Shown piece by piece: positions 61,440-64,000 of a stretch of DNA of 64,000 bases (the stretch's first letter is position 1; each line of letters starts with the position of its first letter). The translations under genes and the position numbers were made by a program. Source of the stretch: Cucumis sativus. Taxonomy: Eukaryota; Streptophyta; Magnoliopsida; Cucurbitales; Cucurbitaceae. The notes beneath the pieces were generated by a model. The model was not told where the DNA came from. It did not search any database and saw nothing but the letters and a program-made list of their open reading frames with translations. The stretch lies in assembly GCF_000004075.3 (NCBI RefSeq), contig NC_026661.2, positions 19,744,307 through 19,808,306 on the forward strand, in the 5' to 3' direction.

Positions 61440-62330
61440 GCAAGTTCACGGCCTTGGATTCACTACTTATGTGTATAACAATCCTTACATTCCTAGATCC
61501 CATTTGATCAAGTTTATTTGGTCTCCGGCTAAGACCATGGTTTTAAAGTCTTTCCTAGTTGGTCACTTTATTATTGAATGACATTGATTGAATATGGATC
61601 TGCTTTAACTAATTCTCACGAATGAGGTACTTCATCTTACAGTTGGATTACTTAGCGAAAATTTGTTGACAAATGGTGCTTGAATGCAACATTTTGATTT
61701 TAAGGGTACTATTACGTCAAAAGTGGTTATCGATTGCATGTGGAACAACAATATTTTGTTGGATCCTATGATATTTTGCAAACGAGGATTTGCCTTGTAG
61801 AACGACGAATGATTGTTTCAAACAACCATAAACAATTATTCATGTCCTCTTTTGGTGTTGTAGATTGCAAAACGTTTGCTATCTTTTGCTTCTTGTAGAG
61901 TAACCTTCCACGTCGGATTTGGCACTTAGTGTATTGGTTGTTGAGACCTTTAGAATGATCATAATGATTTTTGTTAATGTGGGACTGTGGCTGAAGCGAG
62001 GGTAAATGCAAATGATTGTTTAGTTATTTGGAGGAATATACGTTGTTGGATGAGGGGGTCCTAAAGTTGACGTTTCTAATGTGTGATAGTTGTGTGGGAT
62101 TCCACCTCGCTCTTTGTTGGATTTATGTTAATGTTTCATACTTGTCTTATAAGAGTCACTGAAATTGGTACGATGGTCATTGACGACCATGGTGTTGTTA
62201 TGATGAGCTTGTATAATTTCATTTCCATCCCTTTGTACCACTAATTGTCAAATCGATGGCAATTAAATATTGATAGTCGTGTTCTCATATTACCTCTTTG
62301 ATGTTTCCTTAACTAGTGAGAGCAAGATTT
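61440..62330 (+). mobile_element. Decayed LINE (non-LTR retrotransposon) fragment, 3' part of ORF2
   Basis: The translated plus strand shows the C-terminal landmarks of plant L1-type ORF2 in the right order: an IPRSHLIKFIWSP segment (from 61489) like the W.P.P...F..... linker, YYVKSGYRLHVE (from 61710) like the YSVKSGYR motif ahead of the zinc-binding region, and EIGTMVIDDHGVV (from 62161) like the start of the RNase H domain. The frame is interrupted many times, and no reverse transcriptase core or 5' part is seen nearby. This is a truncated, old insertion lying about 450 bases upstream of the GFA2-like gene. Confidence 0.7.
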
Positions 62331-63160
62331 CTATCGCATAAGTTGGTGTTTTGGTATATGATACCATTGACGTTTATATTCCTTGTAGCCCACATAACAT
62401 TAGTGATCTTTGAATGTAATTGTTGTTTATACATATATATATCTATATATAATTTAGATCTACGTTCAATACTAAATTATATTTTTTTTTCCAATTGAAA
62501 ATTAAGTATGATGATATTATCAAATATATTTTCTCTCCTTTTAACAAATGTAAATTTATCTATCCATTCATAAAAAACTTTGAAAATAGAAAAAATACGT
62601 ACAAGGATATTTATTTCTTTATCAACGTGAAAATGATAAAATTGCCCACAATCATCCATAAAAATCATTGAAAGATTTAAAATTTAATGATATTTTTCAA
62701 ACATCGAGCCCAAGGAGAAATTTTCCTATAAAATTCTATACATCATTGAATTGATTACTAAACATAAAAATGATGAACTATTAAAATAAAATAAAGTGCA
62801 ACATCCCATTAAAATAGATAGCATCGAAATGTTAACCAATATGAGTATAGCTATAGTCAAATCCCACACGTAAACTATTTTTACAATATTCTAAATTCAC
62901 TATCATATTTAGAATAGTTTTCAAAATAATGTCTTCCTATCTAGTCAAATATCATAATAAATTCGAAGACCTGAATCTGTAATGAAATTTTGGAACCCGA
63001 AAACAGAAATTATGAGCCATGGAATCTCTATTTAAAATCAAAATTTGGGGCTAGGCAATTACTACAAGTCATACCAAGTTCAGATGAACATAAAAACAAA
63101 GTGATAACTTTTGTAAAAAAGAAACGATAATAAGAAGAAGAAAAAAAACAAATCCCTTAT
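62331..63160. other. AT-rich intergenic, 3' flank of eL6
   Basis: AT-rich with no coding character. The last few hundred bases before 63161 are probable 3' UTR of the ribosomal protein gene. Confidence 0.45.
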
Positions 63161-63592
63161 CTAAAAGACAAGCTCATGAGGTTTCATTCCAGCCTTAAGA
63201 GAAAATCTTGCTCCCAAGTATGCCTTCAACTCCGGAACCGCCTCAATAGACTTTATCAATGGTGTATCCACAGCTTTCTGGTCATCCTTCTTCTCAGCTG
63301 GGAGAGCACTTTTCTCCTATAGTAATAAGTTGAAGTCCAAAAATTAGAACAGCAAAAAGATAAACAACTAAAACAATGAAAGACAGAGTTGTAAATCCAG
63401 TTCTTCCTACCTCTTTCTCTGCCTCGAAAAATTCCCCTTCACCCTTTTTCTTCTTCTTCTGGGCTTCCTTGGAAAAGTACTTGTCGTCAAACTTTTCGGA
63501 GTTCACTCCAGAGATGTCAACTTTGGTGGAGGTTGCAATCACGTACGATTGATTCACCCGTCTCAGAGGAACACCATTAATCTTAAAAGGCC
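63161..63592 (-). CDS. RPL6: Ribosomal protein eL6 (60S L6), C-terminal exons only
   Basis: Two exons are inside the window: 63592-63411 (penultimate) and 63316-63161 (last, stop at 63163-63161). They supply the final 111 or so residues. The sequence [20 protein letters not shown], then KVDISGVN, a lysine-rich [16 protein letters not shown] and the ending [18 protein letters not shown] match plant cytosolic 60S ribosomal protein L6. The protein is a structural part of the large subunit. The penultimate exon begins in phase 1 at an ATAG acceptor, so the codon for the first Gly is split with an upstream exon that lies beyond position 64000. Apparent Met codons just upstream of 63592 are intronic. 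Confidence 0.95.
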
Positions 63593-64000
63593 CTATAGTC
63601 ATAAATACTTAACCTTTAGTATAAAAAGATTCAACTTTGCAATAAATAGTTGAGGAACAGCATTCATGTATTTCTGATTGCAAGTGGGCAATGGAATAAA
63701 TTGTTCAGCCGATGCATACTACATATCTGACGTATTAAGGAGTGATTTTGAAATAGTTAGTCACATTTGTGGTGTTCAAAATCACTCAATTCAATGTTCA
63801 ATAGTACACTTGTAGACACATTTTATCATACTATTAAAATTGATTATGAATTATTACAATCATAATTTTAGTGATACTGAAAATGAAAGTAGTGATTTTA
63901 ACTAAGCATGCAACAAAGTGAGGAAAAGTTTAGCAATTCTAATATACAGCAAACCGAACTAGACCACACTGAAACTTTCAAAATGCAAACATTTTAATAG
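63593..64000 (-). other. Intron of eL6 running to the window end
   Basis: AT-rich sequence upstream of the ATAG acceptor at 63593. No further exon of eL6 could be found before 64000, so the intron is at least 408 bases long and the 5' part of the gene is outside the window. Confidence 0.6.

Overview
The window is nuclear DNA of a dicotyledonous plant. Genes have many short introns in AT-rich sequence, plastid/mitochondrial-type transit peptides, plant-only families (A20/AN1 stress proteins, AG-peptide, thaumatin-like protein, CYP71-clan P450, nsLTP) and long, very AT-rich intergenic DNA. Degenerate copies of a CTATCA(G/C)TGATAG-type dispersed repeat suggest a cucurbit (Cucumis or a relative). 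That placement is inference.

Layout. 0-10 kb: an arabinogalactan peptide gene, a three-TM organelle-type protein, and two A20/AN1 zinc-finger stress-associated protein genes in tandem (SAP2/8-like, then SAP5-like). 12-24 kb: a COM1/GR1 (CtIP/Sae2) DNA-repair gene, convergent with a SPOUT tRNA/rRNA methyltransferase gene, then a divergent SURP + G-patch splicing-factor gene. 23-35 kb: a 12-kb gene-free AT-rich stretch with tandem and dispersed repeats, a possible solo LTR, and one GC-richer island with small overlapping ORFs. 35-39 kb: a bHLH122/130-type transcription factor gene tail-to-tail with a thaumatin-like protein gene. 43-46 kb: a five-exon cytochrome P450. 50-54 kb: an nsLTP-like gene and two intronless histone H3.1 genes encoding the same protein. 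56-61 kb: an 18-exon mitochondrial DnaJ (GFA2-like). 61.4-62.3 kb: a decayed LINE fragment. 63-64 kb: the last two exons of ribosomal protein eL6, which continues past the window end.

I rebuilt exon structures by hand from splice consensus, reading phase and family conservation; every multi-exon model listed keeps one continuous frame. The genes look like ordinary neighbours, not one pathway. Shared themes are only local: stress (the SAPs, thaumatin-like protein and possibly nsLTP), genome maintenance/S phase (COM1, H3.1 pair) and RNA handling (SPOUT methyltransferase, SURP/G-patch).

I found no convincing new biological system. The points most worth a second look are two non-canonical GC-AG introns, a P450 lacking the usual acidic residue in its I-helix motif, and a promoter module shared by the two H3.1 genes with two gaps preserved to the base. 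Also notable are a stop-free intron of 72 bp (a multiple of three) in the thaumatin-like gene, paired NAGNAG acceptors in the bHLH gene, and the unexplained GC-richer islands at 7.0-7.3 kb and 25.4-25.7 kb.
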